DNA from: Chryseobacterium paludis
GTDB lineage: Bacteria > Bacteroidota > Bacteroidia > Flavobacteriales > Weeksellaceae
Length of the DNA: 64,000 bases
Direction of reading: 5' to 3'
Assembly: GCF_025403485.1 (NCBI RefSeq)
Contig: NZ_CP099966.1
Span: forward strand, 4,896,501 to 4,960,500
Shown here: piece after piece, positions 24,315 through 33,901 of the stretch
Position numbering within the stretch: position 1 is the first letter of the stretch
Layout of the letters: every line of letters starts with the position of its first letter
The notes under the pieces: generated by a model
What the model was told of the DNA's origin: nothing
Seen by the model: the letters and a program-made list of their open reading frames with translations, nothing else
The model's database searches: none
Program-made: the position numbers and the translations under genes

Positions 24315-27050
24315 ATGAGAATTTGTTTATTTCTTCTTTGTTTTGTCGTCCAGATGGCATTTGGACAGGCATTATTTCCCTATTTACAAAATCCGACACC
24401 CAATTCAATGATCGTCAATTGGAAAACCGGATCGAACAGTGAAACGACAGTGCTTTATGGTACTTCATCAACAAATTTAAATGTTACCGTAACCGGAACG
24501 ACTAATATTTTTTCGGATACAGGTTATAATAACAATTATTTTTATCACACCGCTAAGATTACCAGCCTGCAACCTAATACCAAGTATTATTATAAAATAA
24601 AAACGGGTACAAGTGAATCTGCGATATATAATTTCAGAACCCTTCCTTTACCAGGACAAGCTACTACTGCAGATGGTAAAATACGCTTCCTGATTATGGG
24701 AGATAACCAGATCAAAGCAGAACCAAGATATGATACCCTTACCTTAAATGCATTTAAAAAATTAAAGCAAAAGTTTGGTGCGAACTCAGATCCCTCAGAT
24801 AATGTGGCTCTTACTTTTATGGTAGGAGATCAGGTAGACGTCGGGACGTTAGATCATTATGAGAATGTTCATTTTAAAAAGAATATTAAACTATCACCAT
24901 ACCTTCCTATTCAGACAACAGTCGGAAATCATGAAACATATGGAACATTAGGGATGAATTCTTACTATGCTCACTTTTATATTGATGAAATTAAATACAA
25001 TAATATAAGCTCAGGAAATGAAAATTATTATGCTCAGCAAGCTGGAAATGTCTTATTTGTAAGTTTAAGCTCTGAACATACGGGTGCAGCACAACAAACG
25101 TGGTTGCAACAAATTTTAACAGAAGCCAATAATGACCCTAATATAGATTGGATTATTTCTCTAAGTCACAGACCCTATCAGGCAGAACAATATGTAGGTG
25201 ATATTTCAACATGGGTGCGAAACAATGCAGTTCCTCTTTTAACTTCATCAAGCAAATATTTAATGCATGTTGGAGCGCATCATCATTTGTATCACAGAGG
25301 ACAGTTAAAAGATACTCCGAATTATCAGATTATTTCAGGTGGAACTGCCTGGGATCAGTATTGGGGAATGTCTACAGAACAGGATTTTGATGATGTTCAG
25401 AAAACACTAACAGACTGGACCTATCAGATCGTAGAAGTAGATGTAACCAATGGTAAAGTAGATGTAGAATGCTATTCTATTGGTGGTGTTTATACTAAGA
25501 AATATAATGAACTTGTAGATTCTTTTCACAGATATAAAAATCAGCCGAAACCAACAAAACCAAGTATCACCAATACTTTTTCAGGTCCTATAATATTACC
25601 ACTAACCCTAAACGGAAGTGCTTTTGCATCACCTAATGGCGAACTTTTAAATACCACACAGTTTCTAATCAGTAAAGCAGCAGATTTTTCTGTCATTGAA
25701 AAAGAATTTTATCGTGATTATGAAAACTGGTTTGGAAAAGATGGAACACCGGATAAGGCTAAGAACCTTAATGCGGGAGTGGATATTACAAAAGTTACTT
25801 TCCCTGCCAATTCAATTTCTAATGGAATTTATTATGTAAAAGCCCGTTACAGAGATAGAAATTTAGAATGGAGTGACTGGAGTGATGTAAAACAATTCCA
25901 AGTTTCTGGAAGTGTAGTTTCAAATCCTACATTTACTTTAAATGCCACAGAATACCTGCAAAATACTCCAATTATCGCTACCTATACTGGTGGACCTGGA
26001 AATCAAACAGATTGGGTCGGAATTTATAAAAAAGGGCAGATTCCTGCTACTGTAACTTCTCAGACATACCTTTATACCAATGGTCAAACTGCAGGAACTG
26101 CGACTTTCAATAATGGATTAGCTGTAAAAGGGCAATATTTTGCTGGATTTTTTGCTAATGATGGGTATACCGAAATTACACCGAGGAAAAATTTCTATGT
26201 TGGACCAAAAGTAGTATTACAGGCAACAGCAGATACTTATCCTGTAGGCGGAACTGTGAAAATTAACTTCACGAACGGACCAAATTTAGTAAAAGACTGG
26301 ATTGGGATTTACAAAATGGGACAAAGCCCGGGAACTAATACTTCAGCAACTTATCAATATGTAACAACTGCTGCAGGAAGCCTTAACTTTACAGGACTTC
26401 CAAAAGGATATTATTTTGCACAGTATTTCCTTGAAGATGGGTACACCGCGATTGGTGAGAAAGTTTTCTTTAAAGTAGGAGATATTGTCACCGAATTATG
26501 GATCAATAAACCTGTTTATACTTTAGGGGAAAATATTACTGCTTCATGGACCGATTCTCCGGGAATCATCAAAGATTGGTTGGGAATCTATCCTCAGAGT
26601 GTTCAGACACCAGACGACAACTTTGTTTCCTATACCTATTTTGACGGAATAACTCAGGGAACAAAAACATTAAGCGGTGCAGCATTACCTACAACTCCCG
26701 GAAATTATTATATGGTTATGTTTACCAATGATTCTTATACTGAAGTTTCAAACAGAAAGCAATTTCAGGTTACTTCATCAACTTTAGGAACTGATGATGT
26801 GCAAAAAAGCACTGAAAAAAATGTAGTATTATATCCAAATCCTACAAAACCAGGTGAACCTACATTTATTAAGAGTGATTATCCAATTGATAAGATTGAA
26901 TTATTATCCGCAACAGGCGATTTATTGTATGAATCTAAAAACGTACATAATCAGCGTTTCTCTTTAGTGAATGAAAACCTTCCAAAAGGAGTGTATTTTG
27001 TGAAAGTTCACACCAGAAAACTATTTACATTAAAACTTATTATACAATAA
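24315..27050 (+). CDS. Secreted metallophosphoesterase with purple-acid-phosphatase-type N-domain, three repeats and T9SS domain
   Basis: 911-residue exported protein. After the signal peptide comes a fibronectin-III-like purple acid phosphatase N-domain (PNSMIVNWKTGSNSETTVLYG... PNTKYYYKIKTG). The calcineurin-like phosphoesterase core has FLIMGDNQ, MVGDQVD, GNHETYG, SLSHRPY and GAHHHLYHRG supplying metal ligands. After a linker domain there are three 75-85-residue repeats (about 540-800) with a DWVGIYKKGQ / DWIGIYKMGQ / DWLGIYPQS core and a closing FFANDGYTE, FLEDGYTAI or FTNDSYTEV strand. The T9SS type A domain (VVLYPNPTKPGEP...) closes the protein. A secreted phosphomonoesterase or phosphodiesterase is likely. 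Confidence 0.92.
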   Translation: MRICLFLLCFVVQMAFGQALFPYLQNPTPNSMIVNWKTGSNSETTVLYGTSSTNLNVTVTGTTNIFSDTGYNNNYFYHTAKITSLQPNTKYYYKIKTGTSESAIYNFRTLPLPGQATTADGKIRFLIMGDNQIKAEPRYDTLTLNAFKKLKQKFGANSDPSDNVALTFMVGDQVDVGTLDHYENVHFKKNIKLSPYLPIQTTVGNHETYGTLGMNSYYAHFYIDEIKYNNISSGNENYYAQQAGNVLFVSLSSEHTGAAQQTWLQQILTEANNDPNIDWIISLSHRPYQAEQYVGDISTWVRNNAVPLLTSSSKYLMHVGAHHHLYHRGQLKDTPNYQIISGGTAWDQYWGMSTEQDFDDVQKTLTDWTYQIVEVDVTNGKVDVECYSIGGVYTKKYNELVDSFHRYKNQPKPTKPSITNTFSGPIILPLTLNGSAFASPNGELLNTTQFLISKAADFSVIEKEFYRDYENWFGKDGTPDKAKNLNAGVDITKVTFPANSISNGIYYVKARYRDRNLEWSDWSDVKQFQVSGSVVSNPTFTLNATEYLQNTPIIATYTGGPGNQTDWVGIYKKGQIPATVTSQTYLYTNGQTAGTATFNNGLAVKGQYFAGFFANDGYTEITPRKNFYVGPKVVLQATADTYPVGGTVKINFTNGPNLVKDWIGIYKMGQSPGTNTSATYQYVTTAAGSLNFTGLPKGYYFAQYFLEDGYTAIGEKVFFKVGDIVTELWINKPVYTLGENITASWTDSPGIIKDWLGIYPQSVQTPDDNFVSYTYFDGITQGTKTLSGAALPTTPGNYYMVMFTNDSYTEVSNRKQFQVTSSTLGTDDVQKSTEKNVVLYPNPTKPGEPTFIKSDYPIDKIELLSATGDLLYESKNVHNQRFSLVNENLPKGVYFVKVHTRKLFTLKLIIQ

Positions 27051-27068
27051 TAGTTCTATTACACTAAT

Positions 27069-27106
27069 AAAAACCGCCACTTAAATTTTAAGTGGCGGTT
27101 TTTTAT
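27069..27106. terminator. Bidirectional terminator
   Basis: The long stem AAAAACCGCCACTTA / TAAGTGGCGGTTTTT (27069-27083 with 27089-27103) has T tracts on both strands, between the convergent genes ending at 27050 and 27142. Confidence 0.93.
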
Positions 27107-27141
27107 TTTTCTGAAACTCTTATTTAAAAGACTATTTATAT

Positions 27142-28671
27142 TTAAAAAATATTATACAATAAATTATCTTCCGATATACCGGTCTGGGGGCTATAATTTG
27201 TTTCATCCTGTTCCGAATCGGCTAAAATTTTCGAATCCTGAGTAAGTTTTCCATTGGAATCATAAATCTTTAATAATATCCATTTTCCACTGCGTTCTAT
27301 TTCTTTTGTGCCAGAATCTATTTTAAATTTAATCTTTCCACTTTGAAGAATTCCATTTTTTACAACAGCTTTGTTGGCCGGTTTACCATTGATATATTGT
27401 GCAATTTGTGCCGTAAAAAGATAGCTTTCATCCACTGGTTGATTATAAACGTAAAGAATAGCTCCCTTATCATTATAAACAGTTGCTTCATATGTGTTTT
27501 TATCAGCGTTTAATTTCTTTTCGTATTGCAGTTTAGTTCCTTCAAAAAATGTCTTCGAATGCACTAAAACCCCATCTTTATAAAGTTGTTCATTATGGTC
27601 ATCATATGAAGTGCCATTATAAGGCAGATCGTTTTTGTAGGTAATATTGGATTTTAAAGTGCCACTATCATTATAGTATTTCATTTCCTGTACAGAATCA
27701 TCTTTAAGAATTTTCTCTGAGTATAACTTTCCATTATCACTAAAGCTTTTATTTAATACAAGTGACCCGTTTTTATAAACATCAATGGTAGAAATTTGCA
27801 AATAATCATAAGTAAATTGATAATCTTCACCTTCGTAAGGTGTAAGATATTCAGCTTCTGTATTTGATTTATATACTAAATTTCCTATTTTTTTTCCGGA
27901 TTCATCGTAGGTTGTTTTGTATCCGTCTTTTTTGTTTTTTTTCTCTTCTTGTAAAAGATTTCCATTTTTGCCAAATACAGTACTCTCAATTACATTTCCA
28001 TTTTTATATTTTTCAATTTTAGAAACCCGCATTGGATTATAATAATATTCTACAACAGTACCACTATTGGTTGTGGATGAAGAATAGCTGTTACTACCAA
28101 GTGATTTACCTTTATCCCCGTAGTATTTAGTTTCAGAATCTCCATTTTTCTCAATGCTCGTCTCATATCTGATTCCTTTGATGTCTTCATCGTAAATTAT
28201 TGTTTTATATACTTCAGGACTTTCATATATGGTTAGAGAATTAAAATAAGATGAATTTTCAACATCTTTGTAAGCGTAGCTCTTTCCCTTATAGCCGCCA
28301 TCTGAATTATAGGTGAAATCCTCAAGTATTCTTCCTTTCTCATCAAATGATTGAGCTGGACCCAATTGTTTTCCTTTAGAAAAAGTGGTAGAATTGATTA
28401 CTTTTCCTTCTTTTGTATACCAGGTCACTTTTCCTTCATATACTTCATTTTGTGGAGTTATATCTGAAGCTAAGCCTTCCATTTGAAGAGTTCCGTTTTT
28501 GTAATAATCTTTTATTAAGGTAAACTTACCTTTTGGTTCAGTTTCCCGATAATATTCCATTTTATTTTGAGTGGTCTTTTCCCAGTTTTCATCAAAATAG
28601 ATTTTCTCTTGTGAATAGACCTTTATTGTAAATAGTAGCGCTAATAGCGTTAGGGTAAATAATTTTTTCAT
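27142..28671 (-). CDS. Secreted YwqK/MORN-like repeat protein
   Basis: 509-residue protein with a signal peptide (MKKLFTLTLLALLFTIKVYSQ) and about a dozen degenerate 20-25-residue repeats such as DYYKNGTLQMEG, TWYTKEGKVINS, QSFDEKGRILEDFTYNSDG, KYYGDKGKSLGS, DVYKNGSLVLNKSFSDNGKLYSE and KYYNDSGTLKSN. The YYxNGxL..E pattern is that of YwqK/MORN_2 repeats, which are widely annotated as toxin-antitoxin YwqK-family antitoxin without evidence for that role in secreted Bacteroidota members. No catalytic motif is visible. It probably forms an elongated beta structure at the cell surface or in the periplasm. Confidence 0.82.
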   Translation of the reverse strand: MKKLFTLTLLALLFTIKVYSQEKIYFDENWEKTTQNKMEYYRETEPKGKFTLIKDYYKNGTLQMEGLASDITPQNEVYEGKVTWYTKEGKVINSTTFSKGKQLGPAQSFDEKGRILEDFTYNSDGGYKGKSYAYKDVENSSYFNSLTIYESPEVYKTIIYDEDIKGIRYETSIEKNGDSETKYYGDKGKSLGSNSYSSSTTNSGTVVEYYYNPMRVSKIEKYKNGNVIESTVFGKNGNLLQEEKKNKKDGYKTTYDESGKKIGNLVYKSNTEAEYLTPYEGEDYQFTYDYLQISTIDVYKNGSLVLNKSFSDNGKLYSEKILKDDSVQEMKYYNDSGTLKSNITYKNDLPYNGTSYDDHNEQLYKDGVLVHSKTFFEGTKLQYEKKLNADKNTYEATVYNDKGAILYVYNQPVDESYLFTAQIAQYINGKPANKAVVKNGILQSGKIKFKIDSGTKEIERSGKWILLKIYDSNGKLTQDSKILADSEQDETNYSPQTGISEDNLLYNIF

Positions 28672-28981
28672 GTATACATTAATTTTTGTAAAGGTGAAGT
28701 TTAAAAATTGATCTCGATGAATTTCTTCATCTTAAGTCATATATTCTTTGGAATTAAATAAGAAGATATTTTTATCTGTGATTAGATATAGAGTAGGAGA
28801 AACGGCTAAGCTGCAGTTAGGTATTTTTTTTCTCATGGAATTAATTTGTGTTTGCTAAATAATTAATATACTAACTATATTAACAGGTCTGAATATGTGG
28901 TAAATAATTTTCACCAAATATAGACCAATTTTAGAAAAAAAATAAGGAAAAAGTTCTGGTTATTGGCTTTCTAAAAAATAT
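28672..28981. other. Intergenic region, nothing convincing
   Basis: AT-rich 310-bp gap between two minus-strand genes. Only a small hairpin, GATGAA-TTTC-TTCATC (28696-28711 region shifted by line: 28716-28731), was noticed. No promoter with both boxes, no repeat and no coding potential were seen. Confidence 0.4.
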
Positions 28982-29359
28982 TTAATCCTTTGTAGATTTT
29001 AGTGCCCATGCTATCAATGGAGCCTGCATGAAAAGCCTTGCCAATCTCTGACTATCTGTATTAAGACCAAAAGAATCCCTTCTGTTCCTATATTGAGCAA
29101 TATTTCCGGGAAGAACGGCCACAAAGAATCCAGCGAGAACTTTTCCCATTGTTTTCCTATACTTTTGAGGAGTCACAATCGCTGCTGTTCCTAAAAGGAT
29201 TTCTGCGATTCCTGAATATACTACAGTATCATCTTTTTTTAAAGGAACCCACTCCGGAACCTGAGCCTGAAATTCCTTTCTCGCAAACGTAAGGTGACCT
29301 ATTCCTGCTGAGATGAGAAATGCACCAAGTGCTACCTTTGATATATCTTTTGTTTCCAT
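28982..29359 (-). CDS. DoxX-like small membrane protein
   Basis: 125-residue protein with three to four hydrophobic segments (VALGAFLISAGIGHLTF, VYSGIAEILLGTAAIVTP, KVLAGFFVAVLPGNIAQY, and ARLFMQAPLIAWAL near the end). The order GHLTFARKEF...QVPEWVP...Y.SG.AEILLG is typical of DoxX/DoxD-like membrane proteins of Bacteroidota. Proteins of this group have been linked to oxidative stress in other bacteria, but the biochemical activity here is unknown. The gene is isolated between two gaps of about 300 bp. Confidence 0.8.
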   Translation of the reverse strand: METKDISKVALGAFLISAGIGHLTFARKEFQAQVPEWVPLKKDDTVVYSGIAEILLGTAAIVTPQKYRKTMGKVLAGFFVAVLPGNIAQYRNRRDSFGLNTDSQRLARLFMQAPLIAWALKSTKD

Positions 29360-29702
29360 AATACTGTTTTTTTGAGGCGCTTGTCAGTTGAACCTTATAA
29401 TTACTTATTGTATTAGTTCCAAAATCTAGACCATTAAAAAAAGTAAATAATTTTTTAATATGTAATCTTAATATACTCAGTTAGATAGGATTGTCGTTAT
29501 AAGACCTGGACGGAACTTTTTTTTGTACCTAAAGAAAATTTGGTCTGCAAATTGTCGCATTAATTCTAATTACCGGATTTTATGATGTTAATTATAAATG
29601 TTTTTTCTGCTTAAAATAAAATGATTTTAAAAAGAAAAAAATAAAATAGTTTGATATTCAATATTTGGATTGATAAAAACGTTCAATTTTAAATTTGATA
29701 TA
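29360..29702. other. Intergenic region, nothing convincing
   Basis: A 343-bp divergent gap, very AT-rich, in which no terminator, repeat or small gene was recognised. The gene to the right seems to open at a TTG (29670), but the first ATG at 29703 is more credible. Confidence 0.4.
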
Positions 29703-30314
29703 ATGAAGCCAAAAAAAATTCCTGGAATACCACTACAAAAAGAAGGCGGATTTCATGACACTGAAAGTCAAAAGTATTATAATGATGCCGTATTGGCAGC
29801 AGAAAAGTTTAGTATTTTAAAAGAAAGATTCTTCTCGGTCAATCAATGGCAACAATTTAGCGGAGAAAATACATCAGATTTTAAACTTTTTGATTCCAAC
29901 AGAAAGCCTCTCGACCGTTCTCCTGAAATAGGAGATTTTATTAGGATTAATATACCTGGTCCCGGTGAAGCAGAAGCAAAAGGATATGATTGGGTAGAAA
30001 TTGTTAATATATTTCATCAGGTTGCTGATGAGTTTGAGAGTTTTTTAGTAACCTGCAGCCCATCGAAAATCCCTGGGAATGACCAAAATGATCATGTTGC
30101 ACATTTTTACAGTGATAAAGCGACATCAACTTTTCTTATTTCAAGAAATGGCAAAGAACTGACGGCTGCGATATATGGACGGAATGAATCTCCAAATTAT
30201 AATGCTGCATTCGTTGATAAACTTAGAAATATGATGGTTGGTTTAGGAGGAATGGTGGGAATATCAAAAATCCAATGGAAAGCACTTTCAGACGGATTAC
30301 TTGATTTTGAATAA
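29703..30314 (+). CDS. Conserved hypothetical cytoplasmic protein
   Basis: About 203-residue soluble protein with no signal peptide or membrane segment. Recognisable landmarks are IPGIPLQKEGGFHDTESQKYY near the N-terminus, GDFIRINIPGPGEAEAKGYDWVEIVNI in the centre and NMMVGLGGMVGISKIQWKALSDGLLDFE at the end. The composition and regular helix/strand alternation look like a genuine globular protein, but I do not recognise the family. The frame extends to a TTG at 29670; MKPKKIPGIP at 29703 is preferred. It is monocistronic, upstream of scoA by 169 bp. Confidence 0.75.
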   Translation: MKPKKIPGIPLQKEGGFHDTESQKYYNDAVLAAEKFSILKERFFSVNQWQQFSGENTSDFKLFDSNRKPLDRSPEIGDFIRINIPGPGEAEAKGYDWVEIVNIFHQVADEFESFLVTCSPSKIPGNDQNDHVAHFYSDKATSTFLISRNGKELTAAIYGRNESPNYNAAFVDKLRNMMVGLGGMVGISKIQWKALSDGLLDFE

Positions 30315-30483
30315 TGTAAAGTAAGATCTGCCTACTGAATCTGATCTCTATAAAAAAGTATGTAAACTGATTTTTAAATCCTGTTTTTTCGAATATGAAC
30401 TTTTATAAGTTCAAATAAAAATCCAGACTACCACAGTTACGAGAAAAATTATTAAATTTAGCCAACAGAAAATCTAATATTTA

Positions 30484-31185
30484 ATGATTGATAAAAGAGT
30501 AAAAAATGCACAGGAAGCCATTGAAGGTATTCAGGATGGAATGACTTTAATGTTAGGTGGATTCGGTCTTTGTGGTATTCCTGAAAACTCCATTAATGCA
30601 TTGGTAGAAAGCGATGTAAAAGACTTGACATGTATTTCCAATAATGCAGGAGTTGATGATTTTGGATTAGGATTACTGCTTCATAAAAGACAAATTAAAA
30701 AAATGATTTCTTCCTATGTTGGAGAAAATGCAGAGTTCGAAAGACAGATGCTTTCCGGAGAATTAGATGTTGAACTTACTCCTCAGGGAACGCTTGCTGA
30801 AAAATGCAGAGCAGCTCAGGCTGGAATTCCTGCTTTCTATACTCCTGCAGGATATGGAACAGAGATTGCTGAGGGTAAAGAAGTAAAAGATTTCGATGGT
30901 AAGCCTCATATTTTAGAACATGCCTATAAAGCTGATTATTCTATTGTAAAAGCCTGGAAAGGAGATTATGCCGGAAATTTAATTTTCAAAGGATCTGCAA
31001 GAAACTTTAATCATCCAATGGCGGGCGCTGCAAAAATTACAATTGCTGAAGTGGAAGAATTAGTAGAAGATGGAGAATTGGATCCTAATCAGATACATAT
31101 TCCCGGAATTATGATTCAGAGAATTTTCCAGGGTGAAAAATTCGAAAAGAGAATTGAACAAAGAACTGTTAGACAAAAAGAATAA
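30484..31185 (+). CDS. scoA: CoA-transferase subunit A (3-oxoacid CoA-transferase)
   Basis: 233-residue alpha subunit of a family I CoA transferase. It has the signature [16 protein letters not shown] near the N-terminus, then [43 protein letters not shown] and [19 protein letters not shown]. Together with subunit B it moves CoA from succinyl-CoA to acetoacetate (ketone body use) or related acids. The partner scoB is 2 kb downstream on the same strand, but an ABC exporter on the opposite strand lies between them, so they are separate transcripts. Start and length agree with the family. Confidence 0.93.
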   Translation: MIDKRVKNAQEAIEGIQDGMTLMLGGFGLCGIPENSINALVESDVKDLTCISNNAGVDDFGLGLLLHKRQIKKMISSYVGENAEFERQMLSGELDVELTPQGTLAEKCRAAQAGIPAFYTPAGYGTEIAEGKEVKDFDGKPHILEHAYKADYSIVKAWKGDYAGNLIFKGSARNFNHPMAGAAKITIAEVEELVEDGELDPNQIHIPGIMIQRIFQGEKFEKRIEQRTVRQKE

Positions 31186-31214
31186 TTTCTTTTGAAAAAC
31201 AACATTTAAAATAA

Positions 31215-31251
31215 AAACAAAGCGCTGAATAATTTATTCAGCGCTTTGTTT
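31215..31251. terminator. Bidirectional terminator between scoA and the ABC exporter gene
   Basis: Near-perfect palindrome AAACAAAGCGCTGAATAA / TTATTCAGCGCTTTGTTT (31215-31232 with 31234-31251). The stop codon of the minus-strand ABC gene lies within its right arm. Confidence 0.93.
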
Positions 31252-33052
31252 ATTCTTCCGAAATAAGCATTTTTCTTTCTCCGATTTGTTGTCGCCACAT
31301 GGCATAATACAATCCTTTTTCGGCAATTAGATTATCATGAGATCCCATTTCTATGACTTGTCCGCGTTCAAGTACATAAATTCGGTCTGCATGCATAATA
31401 GTGCTTAAACGATGGGCGATAAGAACTGTAATTTGTTCCTTTTCCTTTGAAATATTTTTTATGGTGGATGTTATTTCTTCTTCAGTAATACTGTCCAAAG
31501 CTGAAGTCGCCTCATCAAAAATCAATAAATGGGGCTTTCTTAAAAGTGCCCGAGCGATAGCGATTCTTTGTTTTTCCCCACCACTCAATTTCAGCCCTCC
31601 TTCACCAATAACCGTTTCAATACCTTTTTCTGCTCTTTCTAATAATGCAGTACAACTTGATTTCTGTAAAGCGATTTCCAAATCCACTTCTGTAGCTTTA
31701 GGATTTACAAAAAGAAGATTTTCTTTGATCGTTCCTGCAAAAAGCTGAGTATCCTGGGTTACAAAACCAATTTGATTTCTCAATTCATCAAAGTCAAATT
31801 CTTTTCCATTAATTGTATTGTAAAAAATATTTCCTTCCTGTGGCCTGTAAAGCCCAACCAGTAATTTTACCAATGTACTTTTCCCTGAACCACTAGGTCC
31901 TACAAAAGCAATGGTTTCTCCATTTTTCACATCAAAAGAGATATTATTTAAGGCTTTATACTGTGCCGACTGATGTTTGAAGGAAACATGTTTAAATTCT
32001 AATTCTTCAATAGCACCAATTTGTTTTGGATGAAGTGGTTTTTCTTCCACCTCTTTTTTCATTAAACGATCAAAGTTATTAAGAGATGCTTCTGCCTCAC
32101 GATAAGAAATGATAATATTCCCAATTTCCTGCATCGGTCCGAAAATAAAAAAACCATAAAACATCAGAGACAGGTATTGTCCGGGAGTAACAATATTTTT
32201 GAAAATTAATAATAACAGGGTCAGGGTAATCATCTGTTGAAGAAAATTGACCATCGTTCCCTGGATGAAACTTAAAGAACGGATACTTTTAACCTTTCTA
32301 AGCTCAAGTCCAAGAATCTTATACGTATTATTATTTAAACGGATAACTTCTTGATTGGTTAGTCCTAAACTTTTAACAATTTCTATATTTCTTAAACTTT
32401 CTGTAGTACTTCCAGCTAAAGCCGTTGTTTCTGAAACAATATTTTTCTGAATGTTTTTTATCCTTTTGCTCAATAAATTGGTGATAAAAGCAATCAGGAA
32501 AATTCCACAGATATACACAGGCATAATCGACCAATGTAAACGAATAGCATACACGGAAACGAAAATAATACTGACTAATATTCCGAAGAATATATTAATG
32601 AAACTGGTGATGAATTTCACCGTATCCTCTCGTACTTTCGTTAAGATCGATAAGGTTTCACCACTTCTTTGGTCCTCAAATTCCTGGTAGGGTAATGCCA
32701 TTGAATGCTTTAGACCATCAGTGAATATTTTCGCACCAAACTTTTGGGTAATAACGCTTACCGCATAATCTTGAAATGCTTTGGCAATTCGGCTTATCAT
32801 TGCTGTTCCGATAAGCAATGTTAAAAAATAAAACGCCCCGTGGTAAATTCCATTTCCATATAAATATTGATTCAGATTTCTGGGAATGAGTTTTTCCTTA
32901 TCAAAAAAATTAGGATGGGTAACCAGCTGATCAAGGATATTACCGGTAATTGCCGGTGCAAATAAAGAAAAAACCTGATTAATGGTGGCCAGTAACAAAG
33001 AAAGGGCAATCAACCATTTGTAAGGTTTAAGATATCTTAAGAGTATTTTCAT
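31250..33052 (-). CDS. ABC exporter half-transporter (fused permease and ATPase)
   Basis: 600-residue MsbA/MdlB-like half-transporter. The N-terminal membrane domain (six helices, residues 15-320) is followed by a nucleotide-binding domain with Walker A GPSGSGKST (about 385), Q-loop FVTQDTQLFAG, signature LSGGEKQRIAIARALL, Walker B LLIFDEATSALD and H-loop AHRLST. It probably works as a homodimer exporting a lipid, peptide or drug; the substrate is not evident. It lies alone on the minus strand between scoA and scoB. A TAATTTTG box (33070-33077, minus) just upstream could be its -7 element. Confidence 0.94.
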   Translation of the reverse strand: MKILLRYLKPYKWLIALSLLLATINQVFSLFAPAITGNILDQLVTHPNFFDKEKLIPRNLNQYLYGNGIYHGAFYFLTLLIGTAMISRIAKAFQDYAVSVITQKFGAKIFTDGLKHSMALPYQEFEDQRSGETLSILTKVREDTVKFITSFINIFFGILVSIIFVSVYAIRLHWSIMPVYICGIFLIAFITNLLSKRIKNIQKNIVSETTALAGSTTESLRNIEIVKSLGLTNQEVIRLNNNTYKILGLELRKVKSIRSLSFIQGTMVNFLQQMITLTLLLLIFKNIVTPGQYLSLMFYGFFIFGPMQEIGNIIISYREAEASLNNFDRLMKKEVEEKPLHPKQIGAIEELEFKHVSFKHQSAQYKALNNISFDVKNGETIAFVGPSGSGKSTLVKLLVGLYRPQEGNIFYNTINGKEFDFDELRNQIGFVTQDTQLFAGTIKENLLFVNPKATEVDLEIALQKSSCTALLERAEKGIETVIGEGGLKLSGGEKQRIAIARALLRKPHLLIFDEATSALDSITEEEITSTIKNISKEKEQITVLIAHRLSTIMHADRIYVLERGQVIEMGSHDNLIAEKGLYYAMWRQQIGERKMLISEE

Positions 33053-33173
33053 TCGATTAAATAATCCTGCAAAATTAAAGATATTATTTTGACTTATGAT
33101 GTTAATAATTTGGAATAATAAAGACCTTTTGTATTCAATTGAAAATATTTAAATTGCAGTCTAAGTTTTTATT

Positions 33174-33827
33174 ATGCTCACAAAAGAACAAATTGCTAAA
33201 AGAATTTCAAAAGAACTGAAAGACCGCTACTATGTAAACCTGGGAATAGGGATTCCTACTCTGGTTGCCAACTACGTTCCAGATGGTATAGACGTAGAGT
33301 TTCAGAGTGAAAATGGAGTTCTCGGAATGGGACCTTTCCCTTTTGAAGGCGAAGAAGATGCCGATATTATTAATGCCGGAAAACAGACGATTACGATATT
33401 GCCAGGAGGATCATTCTTCGATTCTGCTTTCAGTTTTGGAATGATCAGAGGTCAGAAAGTAGATCTAACCATTCTTGGAGCGATGGAAGTTTCTGAAAAT
33501 GGAGATATTGCCAACTGGAAAATTCCTGGAAAAATGGTGAAGGGAATGGGTGGTGCAATGGACTTAGTAGCTTCTGCTGAAAATATCATCGTTGCAATGA
33601 TGCACGTAAACAAAGCAGGAGAAAGTAAAATTCTAAAGAAATGTACGCTTCCATTAACAGGTGTAAACTGCGTGAAAAGAGTAGTGACAGAATTAGCAGT
33701 ACTGGATGTCACTCCTGCAGGTTTTAAGCTCGTTGAAAGAGCACCAGGAATTTCAGTAGAACATATTATCAAATCTACAGAAGCAGATCTTATCATTGAA
33801 GGGGATATTCCTGAAATGCAATTCTAA
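33174..33827 (+). CDS. scoB: CoA-transferase subunit B (3-oxoacid CoA-transferase)
   Basis: 217-residue beta subunit that carries the catalytic glutamate, E46, in the SENGVLGMG motif, preceded by the YYVNLGIGIPTLVANYVP block. It also has GGSFFDSAFSFGMIRGQKVDLTILGAMEVS and GKMVKGMGGAMDL. It pairs with scoA upstream to form the active enzyme of ketone body or short acyl-CoA metabolism. The two are normally adjacent; here they are divided by the opposite-strand ABC exporter. It starts with an ATG 121 bp from the divergent ABC gene. Confidence 0.94.
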   Translation: MLTKEQIAKRISKELKDRYYVNLGIGIPTLVANYVPDGIDVEFQSENGVLGMGPFPFEGEEDADIINAGKQTITILPGGSFFDSAFSFGMIRGQKVDLTILGAMEVSENGDIANWKIPGKMVKGMGGAMDLVASAENIIVAMMHVNKAGESKILKKCTLPLTGVNCVKRVVTELAVLDVTPAGFKLVERAPGISVEHIIKSTEADLIIEGDIPEMQF

Positions 33828-33836
33828 ATAAAAAAT

Positions 33837-33870
33837 AAAGGCTGTTACAATTTCTGAAACAGCCTTTTTT
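33837..33870. terminator. Terminator between scoB and the DUF4197 gene
   Basis: The stem AAAGGCTGTT (33837-33846) / AACAGCCTTT (33858-33867) is followed by T residues on the plus strand and has an A-rich left flank, so it could serve both convergent genes. Confidence 0.88.
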
Positions 33871-33901
33871 ATATATATAATTGTAATTTTAAAATCTAAG
33901 A

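Noticed and set aside
27142..28671. YwqK-like protein as an antitoxin
   Set aside because: It has a signal peptide and no toxin gene beside it; the label comes from repeat similarity only.
33452..33796. 114-codon minus-strand frame inside scoB
   Set aside because: Shadow of the scoB reading frame, which has the catalytic SENGVLG motif.
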